Shown: in pieces, positions 1 through 8,557 of the stretch
Layout of the letters: each line of letters begins with the position of its first letter
Position numbering within the stretch: the first letter of the stretch is position 1
NCBI RefSeq assembly: GCF_030866805.1
Contig: NZ_CP133019.1
Span: forward strand, 1,364,001-1,428,000
Direction: 5' to 3'
DNA length: 64,000 nt
From: Microbacterium terrisoli
GTDB lineage: Bacteria > Actinomycetota > Actinomycetes > Actinomycetales > Microbacteriaceae
The notes under the pieces: model-generated
What the model saw: the letters and a program-made list of their open reading frames with translations, nothing else
What the model was told of the DNA's origin: nothing
The model's database searches: none
Translations under genes and position numbers: made by a program

Positions 1-711
1 CGATGCCTTCGCGTTGACCTTGCAGCCCTGCAGGCAGAAGCCGCGGTAGATGCAGTGCGGCCGATTGCCGAAGCGCCCGCTGGTGATGGCCACCGGGCCG
101 ACCCGGGTGCTGATGCCCGCAGCCTCGGCACCGCGCTGGAACACCTCGCCGTTGCCGGAGACCGGGTGCGGACTGTACGGGTAGGAGTGCGGGTCGCCCC
201 ACGGCCAGTGCTCGCCTGAGACCGGCAGCTCGCCCTCGATCTGCTCGTAGAACGGCTTCAGGTCCGCGTAGGCGATCGGCCAGTCGGCGCCGACGCCGTC
301 GTCGGACTGAGTGCGGAAATCACTGGGGTGGAACCGCGGCGTGTAGCCGGCGTAATGGACCATGGACCCGCCGACGCCGCGGCCGGAGTTGTTCGAGCCG
401 AGCGGGACGGGATCGTCGCCGCCGAGTTCGCGCGGTTCGGTCCAGTACAGGTCATGCGAGCCCGCCTCATCGCTGACCCAGTCCGTCTCGGGATTCCAGA
501 AGGGACCTGCGTCCATGCCCACCACCGACATCCCTGTCCGCGCCACCCGCTGCAGAAAGGTCGCCCCACCGGCGCCGCAGCCGACGACCACGAGATCGAC
601 CTCGTCTTCGTCGGCGAAGGTGCGCATGCTCTCGCGCAGCCGCGGCGCCAGAGCGGACCCATCCGGACTCAGCAGCCACGCCGACTCGTTCCGCGTGCGC
701 ACGGTGCTCAT
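1..711 (-). CDS. GMC-family oxidoreductase, flavoprotein subunit (3' part outside window)
   Basis: The first 237 residues are present and the reading frame runs off the left edge. They contain a Rossmann FAD site (VVVGCGAGG, residues about 41-49) and a second GMC flavin-contact motif (GRGVGGSMVHYAGY, about 110-124), as in gluconate 2-dehydrogenase and glucose-methanol-choline oxidoreductases. Such proteins oxidise sugars or polyols and pass electrons to a membrane carrier. The ATG at 711 overlaps the stop of the upstream subunit-3-like gene in an ATGA, so the two are translationally coupled. The substrate cannot be told from this fragment. Confidence 0.9.
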   Translation of the reverse strand, partial: MSTVRTRNESAWLLSPDGSALAPRLRESMRTFADEDEVDLVVVGCGAGGATFLQRVARTGMSVVGMDAGPFWNPETDWVSDEAGSHDLYWTEPRELGGDDPVPLGSNNSGRGVGGSMVHYAGYTPRFHPSDFRTQSDDGVGADWPIAYADLKPFYEQIEGELPVSGEHWPWGDPHSYPYSPHPVSGNGEVFQRGAEAAGISTRVGPVAITSGRFGNRPHCIYRGFCLQGCKVNAKAS

Positions 712-1364
712 GGCGCGTCCTTCCGCGTGCGCCGGGAGGCGACCGGGTCATGGCGCGGGTGCACGTCCGCCACCTCGAACGACTCCCGCTTGCCCACACC
801 CAGGTTCTTGTATCCGCGCGGGTAGGCCGGCCCGTCGAAGCCGATCTCGTTCCACGCCCATGGGTGCGAGTAGAACGCGGTGCAGGCGTAGCGCGTCCAC
901 AGGCTCCACACCTGGGCGGCGATCATTCCGTGCCAGCGATCCGTGCCGAGGTCCTGGATCTGCTGCAGGATGTCGTGCTGCTGCGCCCACCGGCACTCGG
1001 CGAACGTCATGTCCTGGGCAGCGCGCGCATCGGCATCCAGGCCGGCCAGCGAGTCGCGCCACGCCTGAGCGTCGGGCGGCATCGTGCGGTAGTGCCACCC
1101 GTCGGTCTGGTCCTCGGCCAGCCGCACGTCCACCATCTGCACGACCGGGACACGCGGCTCGTCGCGTTGGTCGAGCAGCTGATCGAACAGCGCGAACGCC
1201 GCCGCCTCCTCAGCCTCGGTGAAGAACCGCATCGCCGGCTGTCGGCCCAGGCGGCCCTGCACGATCGCGCGGGTCGCGTCATCCCAATGCCGGGCTTGTG
1301 CGGTGACGTCGAATCCGGGGAAGCGACCGCCGCCATCGCTCGGCGGGAGCGACAGCGCGCTCAC
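708..1364 (-). CDS. Gluconate 2-dehydrogenase subunit 3-like protein
   Basis: 218 residues starting at a GTG that overlaps the previous stop (GTGA). The order (small subunit followed by a GMC flavoprotein) and the residues, for example VVQMVDVRLAEDQ and the Trp/Tyr-rich WSLWTRYACTAFYSHPWAWN, fit the gluconate 2-dehydrogenase subunit 3 family (PF13618). Family members usually carry a Tat signal; I see none here, the N-terminus (MSALSLPPSDGGG) being short and polar. It is probably the partner subunit of the adjacent flavoprotein. Confidence 0.8.
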   Translation of the reverse strand: MSALSLPPSDGGGRFPGFDVTAQARHWDDATRAIVQGRLGRQPAMRFFTEAEEAAAFALFDQLLDQRDEPRVPVVQMVDVRLAEDQTDGWHYRTMPPDAQAWRDSLAGLDADARAAQDMTFAECRWAQQHDILQQIQDLGTDRWHGMIAAQVWSLWTRYACTAFYSHPWAWNEIGFDGPAYPRGYKNLGVGKRESFEVADVHPRHDPVASRRTRKDAP

Positions 1365-1930
1365 TTCTCCCGCCTCAGCACCGCCGCCAGCAGTCCCATG
1401 CCACCGACGAGAGTGACCAGCATCGGGGCCATCAGGGGCGGGCCCATCTCCATGTTGTAGCGGAAATTGCGCCAGCCCCCCGGCTTCTGCCTGATCCCTC
1501 GGGCGTGCAGCCACACGCCTTGCAGGCCGTTGGCGATGATCGTCGCCGAAGCGATCGGAAGCACCGTCTTCGCGGCGCGACGACTGCACACTGCTGCGGT
1601 CCCGGCGGCGGCACCGAGCGGCCCGAGCACCACGGGCACCCACATCCAGCGGTTCCCGAAGCTCGCCTTGTCATGCTCGAAGAAGATCTCGGCGGCGGTG
1701 ACGAGCGCTCCGGCCGCCGTCAGAGCGGCCAGGCTCCGTTCGAATCGGCCGGTGCGCACATCGCGCACGATCCGATCGATGCCGTAGACGGCATCCTCCA
1801 CCGGAGTGGCCGAACGGTGTACGAACATGGGGTCCTCGCAATCCTCGATGGCACGACGGTGTTCTTGGAGGATGCGTCCGGCGGAAGTGTTCGACAAGGG
1901 GGTGGCCAATGCCGCGATTCGGGTGTACAC
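1361..1930 (-). CDS. Membrane protein of the GMC-dehydrogenase operon
   Basis: 189 residues with several hydrophobic segments (roughly residues 70-85, 95-115, 120-135, 165-182) and a charged motif (EIFFEHDKASFGNRWMW) between the first two. Membrane proteins of this type often sit first in actinobacterial GMC-dehydrogenase operons, and this one overlaps the next gene by four bases. It may anchor the dehydrogenase, which is inference. The start is uncertain. GTG 1930 is chosen because the stretch to ATG 1828 keeps coding-like codon use. ATG 1828 has a weak GAGGA upstream and would give 155 residues. Confidence 0.65.
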   Translation of the reverse strand: MYTRIAALATPLSNTSAGRILQEHRRAIEDCEDPMFVHRSATPVEDAVYGIDRIVRDVRTGRFERSLAALTAAGALVTAAEIFFEHDKASFGNRWMWVPVVLGPLGAAAGTAAVCSRRAAKTVLPIASATIIANGLQGVWLHARGIRQKPGGWRNFRYNMEMGPPLMAPMLVTLVGGMGLLAAVLRREK

Positions 1931-2036
1931 CGGTAGTCCGGCGCATGGTGCGATCACGGTACCGGCCGGGGGTCCGGTGCCGTCGCGCCTCGGGTGGCTC
2001 CCATGGAGCAGACACGGCTGGTCTGGAGGGCAAGCG

Positions 2037-2948
2037 ATGATCTTCATCACCGGCGGCCTGGGGTTCATCGGCTCGCATGTCACGCGTGAGCTGCTCGACC
2101 GCGGCGAGCAGGTGATCGCGGTGCGCCGCGGTCGCGGCCCGTGCTCATTCCTCGTGGGGCGAGGCGGCCTTCGCACAGTGGACGGCGACGTCACCGATCC
2201 CGAGATGTGGACGGTCGCGACCGGCGCGTCGACGATCATCCATCTTGCTGCAGGCAGCACCGCAGGTGACCCGATCGAGGGCGTCGTGTCGGCGGTGCGC
2301 AGCACCGCGCACGCGCTTCGCACCGCCGGCCAGACGCGGGCCCGAGTGGTCTGCGCCAGCACGATCGGCGTATACGCAGGGACGCCGGCCGCGACGCCCT
2401 GGCCTGAGGATGCCGCGCTCGCGCTCGGCGTGCCGGCATCCATCCCCGCAGCCAAGAAGGCGATGGAGTCGCTGCTCGCCGTTGCCGATGACGTCGACAC
2501 GGCGACCGTGCGACTGCCCGCCGTCTACGGGCCGCTCGGCAACCCGGCCTCGCGCTTCTTCGCGCTTCCTGCGCTCGTGCACGCCGCTGCGCGTGATCGC
2601 GCCGCAGAGCTGTCCGCGCCGATGACCGCTGATGCCGGAATAGATCTGGTCGAGGTCGGCGACGCCGCGCGCGCCATCGTCGACCTCGCCCTCTCCCCGC
2701 GGCTGGCCCATCGCGTCTACAACGTCGGCTCGGGGCGGGCCACGACGAACGCCGAGATGTTCGCCGCAGTCGCGGCGGCCCGGCCCGGCGCCCACCTCGT
2801 CGTGGAGTGGGCAAGCGCCGACGCGACCTCGCCGGCGGTGCTCGACGTCGAGCGCATCCGAACCGACGTGGGCTGGGCGCCTCGCCGTGATCTGGCGGAG
2901 GGTGTCGCGCGCTACCTCGCGTGGCTCGAGGGCGGAGAGGAACGGTGA
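2037..2948 (+). CDS. NAD-dependent epimerase/dehydratase family protein (atypical active site)
   Basis: 303-residue extended short-chain dehydrogenase. The N-terminal Rossmann motif GGLGFIG (residues 6-12) is intact, and an NVGSG-like substrate-loop motif lies near residue 229. The ATG at 2037 follows GGAGGG with good spacing. In the usual YxxxK active site the Tyr position is Ile136 (IPAAK), with Lys140 kept. It may therefore bind nucleotide without classical epimerase chemistry, or use another base. The gene stands alone, downstream of the divergent dehydrogenase operon. Substrate not identifiable. Confidence 0.8.
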   Translation: MIFITGGLGFIGSHVTRELLDRGEQVIAVRRGRGPCSFLVGRGGLRTVDGDVTDPEMWTVATGASTIIHLAAGSTAGDPIEGVVSAVRSTAHALRTAGQTRARVVCASTIGVYAGTPAATPWPEDAALALGVPASIPAAKKAMESLLAVADDVDTATVRLPAVYGPLGNPASRFFALPALVHAAARDRAAELSAPMTADAGIDLVEVGDAARAIVDLALSPRLAHRVYNVGSGRATTNAEMFAAVAAARPGAHLVVEWASADATSPAVLDVERIRTDVGWAPRRDLAEGVARYLAWLEGGEER

Positions 2949-3052
2949 GGAGTACGAGACGCTCCTCAGAGTGTCGGTCCGTCGTTGCGGCGGAGATTGT
3001 GGAACGATGAAGCCATCGTGCAGTGCACGTGCCACGGAGAACAGGAGCCTCC

Positions 3053-3217
3053 ATGAACATCGCACTTGTCATCATCATCGTCATCGCGATCATCGTCGCC
3101 ATCGTCAGCGGGCTCAATGCCGCCCTGCAGTGGCTTCTCTGGGTAGCGATCATCATCGGTGTGATCGCCCTGATCGCGTTCTTGCTGCGCGTGCTCAGCG
3201 GTCGCAACCGGTCCTGA
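3053..3217 (+). CDS. Small hydrophobic membrane protein
   Basis: 54 residues made of two hydrophobic helices (about 3-20 and 26-46) and a short basic tail (RVLSGRNRS). ATG 3053 follows AGGAG. It ends four bases before the Mug-like glycosylase gene, so the two are probably co-transcribed. No function can be assigned; it looks like the small orphan two-helix membrane proteins common in actinobacteria. Confidence 0.7.
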   Translation: MNIALVIIIVIAIIVAIVSGLNAALQWLLWVAIIIGVIALIAFLLRVLSGRNRS

Positions 3218-3221
3218 CCGA

Positions 3222-3830
3222 GTGCCGTTCAGCAACGCCGAGCTGCGGGCATTCACAGGTCAGACCCTGCCGGATCTGACCCCCGATCCCACTCGGCTGC
3301 TGATCGTCGGCATCAACCCGGGGTTGCTCTCGGTGGCCGTCCAGGCCCATTTCGCCCGCCGCGGCAACCGGTTCTATCCGGCGCTGTACCGGGCCGGCAT
3401 CATCGACCATGTCATCGATGCGTCGGCCGGGTTCGATCCCGATGACCTCGCACAGCTCGAGGATCGCGGCATCGGCATCACCTGCATCGTGGAGGGCGCG
3501 ACGGGCCGTGCCGCCGAACTGACCCGTGACGAGCTGCGCACGGCGGGGGCGGCTTTCCGCGGACGGATTGCCGGCATCCGCCCTCGCGTGGTCGCATTCC
3601 TCGGGATCAGCGCGTATCGCGTGGCGTTCGGGGCACCTCACGCTGTCGTGGGCAGGCAGCCGCAGGACTGGGACGGTGCCGAGGTGTGGGTCGTGCCCAA
3701 CCCCAGCGGGCTGAACGCGCACGCGTCGCTGGCAGACCTGGCGACCGCGTACCGCGAGGTCGCCGTGCGCGCGGGGATCGAACCGTACCCGCCGACGTCC
3801 GAGGCATTCCTGCTGGATGAGGGGCCGTAG
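3222..3830 (+). CDS. Mismatch-specific (G:U/G:T) DNA glycosylase, Mug-like
   Basis: 202 residues of the uracil-DNA glycosylase superfamily, Mug/TDG branch. Diagnostic motifs are GINPG (residues 30-34, the water-activating Asn region) and PNPSGLNAH near residue 165, which corresponds to the minor-groove wedge loop of Mug. It would excise uracil or thymine from G mismatches as the first step of base excision repair. The start is a GTG directly after the stop of the small membrane protein gene. Confidence 0.85.
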   Translation: MPFSNAELRAFTGQTLPDLTPDPTRLLIVGINPGLLSVAVQAHFARRGNRFYPALYRAGIIDHVIDASAGFDPDDLAQLEDRGIGITCIVEGATGRAAELTRDELRTAGAAFRGRIAGIRPRVVAFLGISAYRVAFGAPHAVVGRQPQDWDGAEVWVVPNPSGLNAHASLADLATAYREVAVRAGIEPYPPTSEAFLLDEGP

Positions 3831-3832
3831 GG

Positions 3833-4588
3833 TCAGGGGGCGACGACGAGGGGGCTGCCGGTGTCGATGACTCTCACCGCAACGGCGGGGGCGAGTCGTT
3901 CGACCGCCTTCACGAACAGGCCGGGGTCCTTGTCGCTGCGGAGGATCAGGCGGTCGCCGACTGCGCCGCCGGTGAATGCGTAGTGCTGTGGGACGACGAG
4001 TCTCGGGCGAAGCGCGGCGGCGAGCTCCGCGGCATCGTCGGCGTTCATCACCACCTGCTTGTTGCCCGCCATTCGGATGGTGAGACCGTTGACCGGCAGG
4101 AGCGCGAGGTCGAACGTTCCGTGTCGCTTGCCGAGGGTCAGCAGCTCAGGCGTGAGCAGCGTGTCGCCTGCGAAGTAGACGCTGCGGCCGCCCGCCTGGA
4201 TGACGTAGGTGACCTCATAGACGCCGTGCAGTCCGGGGGCGGCGTGGACGGTGATGTCCCCGATCTTCGCGGTCTGCCAGGGTTCGAGCGGTGTGACGTC
4301 GGTGAAGCCGGCCTTGCGCGCTTTGGCGACGACAGGCCCGGCGACGACCATCGGAACGTCGTGGTCACGATAGCGACGGAAGGCCCGCAGGTCGCAGTGG
4401 TCGTAGTGCTCGTGGCTGATGACGACCGCATCGAGGTGGGGGAGCGTCTCGGGACGAAGCGCGACGGGCTCTCCGGGGTGATAGAACATCTTCTCCGAGA
4501 ACCACGGGTCGGTCAGGATCGTCTTCTCGCCGATCTGGATCAAGTGACAGCTGTGCGCAATACGGGTGACGGTCAAAGGCTCGCTCAT
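3833..4588 (-). CDS. MBL-fold metal-dependent hydrolase (UlaG-like)
   Basis: 251 residues with the metallo-beta-lactamase motif SHEHYDHCD (metal ligands H59, H61, D63, H64) and a later GDT (Asp ligand, about residue 137), as in UlaG-like hydrolases. The substrate is unknown. A TAGGCT -10-like hexamer lies at 4598-4603 on the minus strand, so transcription would start too late to use the ATG at 4597. The ATG at 4588, nine bases from the hexamer, is therefore preferred and the message is probably leaderless. It is divergent from a TetR gene and shares a control region containing a perfect palindrome. Confidence 0.85.
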   Translation of the reverse strand: MSEPLTVTRIAHSCHLIQIGEKTILTDPWFSEKMFYHPGEPVALRPETLPHLDAVVISHEHYDHCDLRAFRRYRDHDVPMVVAGPVVAKARKAGFTDVTPLEPWQTAKIGDITVHAAPGLHGVYEVTYVIQAGGRSVYFAGDTLLTPELLTLGKRHGTFDLALLPVNGLTIRMAGNKQVVMNADDAAELAAALRPRLVVPQHYAFTGGAVGDRLILRSDKDPGLFVKAVERLAPAVAVRVIDTGSPLVVAP

Positions 4589-4604
4589 CGTTGTCATAGC
4601 CTAA

Positions 4605-4619
4605 TGGTACGCAGTACCA
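4605..4619. promoter_or_regulatory. Palindromic candidate TetR operator
   Basis: TGGTAC-GCA-GTACCA is a perfect 6-3-6 inverted repeat between the divergent hydrolase and TetR genes. It abuts the hydrolase -10 hexamer (4598-4603, minus strand) and lies just upstream of the TetR promoter (-10 TACCAT at 4650-4655). The placement suits repression of the hydrolase by the adjacent regulator; this is inferred from position and symmetry. Confidence 0.65.
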
Positions 4620-4661
4620 AGCGGAACGCAAGTCCGCCCGGAACGGCGTTACCATAAGTGC

Positions 4662-5258
4662 ATGACTGAGGGTGTCTCACTGATCGAGCGCAAGCAGCGG
4701 CGCGCGCGTCAGCGGATCATCGAGGCCGCTGACGAGTTGTTCGCGAGCCGTGGATTCGACCAGGTTTCCGTCAGCGACATCGCGGAACGCGCAGAGGTCG
4801 GGCGCACCTCGTTCTTCCGTCACTTCGGCGACAAGCAAGAAGTCGTGTTCGCCCGCGAGCACGAGGTCCTCGCGCTGGTCGCGGCGGAAGACGTCGTCGG
4901 GCCCGGGTCGGATCCGCACAGCCTCGCCGACGCGCTGCGCGCGTTGGAGCCGGTCATCCTGCGTATCACCGCCCAGATGATCGCGAACGCCGACGGGTTC
5001 CGCCGGCACGTGCAACTCGTGAAGGCCCACGCGGGGCTGCGAGAGCGGGACGCTGCCAAGCTGCAGGTCATCGCCGGCCGGCTGGGCGACCTGCTGACAG
5101 TCCGCGGCTGGGACGATGCCGTGTCCGTGCTCTCCGCTCAGCTCGCCGTCGCATGCTTCCAGGCCGCCAGAGGCACCACGACCGACCCGAGGAGCCTGGT
5201 GGAGGCCACTCGCAGCGCCTTCGCGCAAACCCTCGCGCTCGGCACTGTGCGGGGGTGA
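4662..5258 (+). CDS. TetR/AcrR-family transcriptional regulator
   Basis: 198 residues. The N-terminal TetR helix-turn-helix spans about residues 15-60 (RQRIIEAADELFASRGFDQVSVSDIAE, then RTSFFRHFGDKQEV), followed by a helical ligand-binding domain. The -10-like TACCAT at 4650-4655 is exactly six bases before the ATG, suggesting a leaderless message. The divergent arrangement with the MBL hydrolase and the palindrome between them suggests that it controls the hydrolase gene and possibly itself. The effector is unknown. Confidence 0.9.
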   Translation: MTEGVSLIERKQRRARQRIIEAADELFASRGFDQVSVSDIAERAEVGRTSFFRHFGDKQEVVFAREHEVLALVAAEDVVGPGSDPHSLADALRALEPVILRITAQMIANADGFRRHVQLVKAHAGLRERDAAKLQVIAGRLGDLLTVRGWDDAVSVLSAQLAVACFQAARGTTTDPRSLVEATRSAFAQTLALGTVRG

Positions 5259-5336
5259 GGTCCCGCTGATCGTGCACGGCCGGGGTGCGGGGTTCGCGTA
5301 GGCTGAAGGCGAGTCGACGCGAAGGAGCCCGAACCG

Positions 5337-6575
5337 ATGAGCCTCGACCTGCTCGCCCCCCAGCAGGCTGCCGCAGAACGCCCGTGGATGCACCCGGCTG
5401 CATTCTGGCAGTCGATGACGGATGCCGTTGCCGACGTGTCCGGACCCGTCGGCGCCGTGCACCTGGGCGCCCTGCGATACAACGCCCTCGACATGGCGGT
5501 GCGCGCGGGTGGTGTGCCGATCCGCGTGGCGAGCAAATCAGTGCGCGTGCGCGAGATCGTGGATGCGACGCTTGCGATTGCGGGCTACCACGGCATCCTC
5601 GCCTTCACCCTTCCCGAGGCGCTGTGGCTGGCCCAGAACGGTCATGACGACCTCGTCGTCGGGTATCCGACCGCCGATCGCGCGGCACTGGCGCAGCTGG
5701 TCGCCGACGCGGGTGCCGCCGCCCGCATCACGCTCATGGTCGACAGTGTCGACCAGCTCGACCTGGTCGATGGCATCGCCGCACCCGGTCGCCGCCCCGT
5801 GATCCGCGTGTGCATCGACGCCGACGCGTCCTGGCGTGCACCCGGGCTCGGGCACGTGGGCGTGCGGCGCTCCCCGGTGCACGATGTGGCCGAGGTGGCG
5901 GCTCTCGGGCGCGCCATCGCGGCCCGCGACGGCTTCGCCCTGGTCGGTCTCATGATGTACGAGGCGCAGATCGCCGGCCAGCCCGATCACGACGGTGCGG
6001 GAGACACCGTGATCCGCTGGATGCAGCGGCGCTCCGGGCACGAGCTGCTCGCCCGCCGCGCCGCGATCGTGGACGCGCTGCGTGCGATCGCCCCCCTCGA
6101 GTTCGTCAACGGCGGCGGCACCGGATCGATCGAGCTCACAGCATCCGACCCCTCCGTCACCGAGGTCACCGCCGGCAGCGGGCTGTTGGCCGGGCACCTG
6201 TTCGATCGGTACCGCGTGTTCGAGCCGGCGCCGGCGGCCGCGTTCGCCCTGGAAGTGGTCCGCAAGCCTGCGGCCGACATCGCCACGGTCTTGGGCGGAG
6301 GATGGATCGCCTCCGGACCGCCCGTGGCTTCACGGCAGCCGCTGCCGGTGTGGCCCGAGGGCCTGCACACACTCGGTCGCGAGGGTGCCGGCGAGGTGCA
6401 GACACCGCTGCAGGGCGAGAGCGCCCGCGCACTGAAAGTGGGGGACCGGGTCTGGTTCCGGCATGCCAAGAGCGGCGAACTCGCGGAGCGCGTCAATGGG
6501 TATCGGCTGGTCGAAGCGGGCCGCGTCGTCGGCGAGGTGTCGACGTATCGCGGCGAAGGAAAGGCGTTCCTGTGA
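5337..6575 (+). CDS. Amino acid deaminase/aldolase, fold-type III PLP enzyme
   Basis: 412 residues of the alanine-racemase N-terminal barrel type. Lys68 in VASKSVRVREI is the expected PLP Schiff-base lysine, and the C-terminal beta domain contains RHAKSGELAERVNGY as in D-threonine aldolase-like enzymes. It probably acts on a D-hydroxy amino acid, but the exact substrate is open. ATG 5337 follows GAAGGAG. Its stop overlaps the next gene (GTGA), an FAD-linked lactone oxidase, so the pair is translationally coupled. Confidence 0.82.
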   Translation: MSLDLLAPQQAAAERPWMHPAAFWQSMTDAVADVSGPVGAVHLGALRYNALDMAVRAGGVPIRVASKSVRVREIVDATLAIAGYHGILAFTLPEALWLAQNGHDDLVVGYPTADRAALAQLVADAGAAARITLMVDSVDQLDLVDGIAAPGRRPVIRVCIDADASWRAPGLGHVGVRRSPVHDVAEVAALGRAIAARDGFALVGLMMYEAQIAGQPDHDGAGDTVIRWMQRRSGHELLARRAAIVDALRAIAPLEFVNGGGTGSIELTASDPSVTEVTAGSGLLAGHLFDRYRVFEPAPAAAFALEVVRKPAADIATVLGGGWIASGPPVASRQPLPVWPEGLHTLGREGAGEVQTPLQGESARALKVGDRVWFRHAKSGELAERVNGYRLVEAGRVVGEVSTYRGEGKAFL

Positions 6576-7885
6576 CACGGCCGGGCGGCGAATGGCGCAA
6601 CTGGGGCAGGTCTGAACGGGTGCGACCCAAGCGCATCGAGTACCCCGCGGGCAACGAAGCGGTGCGCCGCGCCGTTCAGGCCGCGGCCCGTCGCGGTCTG
6701 GCGGTGAAGGCCGTGGGATCAGGGCACAGCTTCACCGGTATCGCCGTGGCGCCCGACATCATGCTCGACCTGCGCGAGCTCACCGGCGTGGTGCGGGTAG
6801 ACCGCGAGCGGGGGCGTGTCACTCTGCGGGCGGGCACGCCGCTGCATCGCATCCCCGCCCTTCTGCGCCCCTACGGCCTCGCCATGCAGAACCTGGGCGA
6901 CATCGACCGGCAGACGATCGCCGGTGCCATCTCGACCGGCACGCACGGCACCGGTGCGCGTTTCGGCAGCATCGCCACCCAGGTCACCGGTGCGGTGCTG
7001 GTCACCGCCGACGGCGAGCTGCTCACCGTGGATGAAGAGCACGACGCCGACCTGCTGCCCGCCGTGGCACTGGGACTGGGCGCCCTGGGTGTGCTCGTCG
7101 AGGTGACGCTGCAATGCGTGCCCGCGTTCATCATGCACGCCGTCGACCAGCCAGGGCCGCTGGAAGCGACCCTGGATCGGCTGCCCGAACGGGCCGCGCA
7201 AGCCGACCACTTCGAGTTCTACTGGTTTCCGCACACCGATGTCGGTCTGACCAAGACCAACACCCGCATGCCCGGTGACGCACCGCGCCATCCGCTTCCG
7301 GCAGTGGGCCGCTGGATCGACGAAGAGCTGCTGTCCAACGGCGTCTACCGTGCGGTGTGCGCCGCCGGCACCGCCGCACCTGCGCTCATCCCGCCGTTCT
7401 CTCGGCTGGCGGTGCGACTGACCGGCAACCGCGAGTACACCGACTGGTCGTACCGCGTGTTCACGCAGGACCGGGGCGTGCGCTTCCGGGAGATGGAATA
7501 CGCGCTGCCGGAAGCGAACGTGCGACCCGCCTTCGATGCGCTGCGCGCGCTGATCTCCGACCGCGGCTGGCGGATCTCGTTCCCCGTGGAGGTGCGCTTC
7601 GCCGCCGCAGACGACCTGTGGCTCTCGACCGCGCACGGCCGTGCGACCGGCTACATCGCCGTCCACCGGTACTGGCGTGAAGATCCCGCTGAGTACTTCG
7701 CCGCGGTCGAAGAGATCATGCTGGGGTTCGGCGGCCGTCCGCACTGGGGAAAGCTGCACACGCTGGATGCCGCAGCCCTGCGCGAGCGGTATCCGCGATT
7801 CGACGACTTCGTTGCGCTGCGCGATCGGCTCGATCCTGAGCGCCGGTTCGGCAATGCCTACCTGCAGCGTGTGCTCGGTGAGTAA
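6572..7885 (+). CDS. FAD-linked oxidase of the D-arabinono-1,4-lactone oxidase family
   Basis: 437 residues of the vanillyl-alcohol-oxidase superfamily. The N-terminal PCMH FAD domain has VGSGHSFTGIA (residues about 44-54), whose His is the expected covalent FAD attachment site, and GTHGTG near residue 125. The C-terminal ALO domain ends with the conserved HWGKLHT motif and RRFGN. Family members oxidise sugar lactones or alditols. The GTG start overlaps the stop of the PLP enzyme gene. Confidence 0.88.
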   Translation: MTRPGGEWRNWGRSERVRPKRIEYPAGNEAVRRAVQAAARRGLAVKAVGSGHSFTGIAVAPDIMLDLRELTGVVRVDRERGRVTLRAGTPLHRIPALLRPYGLAMQNLGDIDRQTIAGAISTGTHGTGARFGSIATQVTGAVLVTADGELLTVDEEHDADLLPAVALGLGALGVLVEVTLQCVPAFIMHAVDQPGPLEATLDRLPERAAQADHFEFYWFPHTDVGLTKTNTRMPGDAPRHPLPAVGRWIDEELLSNGVYRAVCAAGTAAPALIPPFSRLAVRLTGNREYTDWSYRVFTQDRGVRFREMEYALPEANVRPAFDALRALISDRGWRISFPVEVRFAAADDLWLSTAHGRATGYIAVHRYWREDPAEYFAAVEEIMLGFGGRPHWGKLHTLDAAALRERYPRFDDFVALRDRLDPERRFGNAYLQRVLGE

Positions 7886-7965
7886 GCGCTGAGAGAACCA
7901 CCTCCCGCCTCGGATCGCCCGAGGGGCGGCGGTTAGGATGGGGACAATCGAACGGAGACTGCTCA

Positions 7966-8532
7966 ATGGAATGGCTGATCCCTGTCATCGTCGTGGTCGC
8001 GCTGATCTTGATCATCGGGATCTATCTGTGGGCTACGTACAACTCGCTCGTGCAGTTGAACGTGCGCGTGGATGAGGCCTGGAGCGACATCACGGTGCAG
8101 CTCAAGCGGCGCGCCGACCTGCTGCCGAACCTCATCGAGACGGTCAAGGGGTACGCCGCACACGAGAAGGCGGTCTTCGAGAACGTCACCCAGGCCCGTG
8201 CCGAGACGCTGGGCGCCGGGGGGCCGGCCGAGGCAGGCGTGGCCGAAGGCCACATGCAGCAGGCGCTGAAGTCTCTGTTCGCCGTCGCCGAGGCATATCC
8301 GCAGCTGCAGGCGAGTCAGAACTTCCTGCAGCTGCAGCAGCAGATCGTCGACACCGAAGACAAGATCCAGGCATCCCGTCGCTTCTACAACGGCGGTGTG
8401 CGCGAGTTGAACACGAAGGTCAAGGTCTTCCCGAACAACCTGTTCGCCCGCAATCTCGGATTCAACGAGCGCGAGTTCTTCGAGGTGGTCGACGGAGCCG
8501 CGATCGCAGAACCACCCCGCGTCCAATTCTGA
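7966..8532 (+). CDS. LemA family protein
   Basis: 188 residues. One N-terminal transmembrane helix (residues 4-24) precedes the typical LemA helical domain (VDEAWSDITVQLKRRADLLPN, then ETVKGYA). The C-terminal part faces the outside in this family. The ATG follows GGAG. The gene lies 25 bases upstream of an M48 metalloprotease, a common LemA/HtpX-type pairing linked to envelope protein quality control. Confidence 0.92.
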   Translation: MEWLIPVIVVVALILIIGIYLWATYNSLVQLNVRVDEAWSDITVQLKRRADLLPNLIETVKGYAAHEKAVFENVTQARAETLGAGGPAEAGVAEGHMQQALKSLFAVAEAYPQLQASQNFLQLQQQIVDTEDKIQASRRFYNGGVRELNTKVKVFPNNLFARNLGFNEREFFEVVDGAAIAEPPRVQF

Positions 8533-8557
8533 TGCGAGCCGGGTGACGGGGCGTTAG

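Noticed and set aside
4589-4597. ATG at 4597 as start of the MBL hydrolase
   Set aside because: It directly abuts the TAGGCT hexamer, leaving no room for transcription start; ATG 4588 is more likely.
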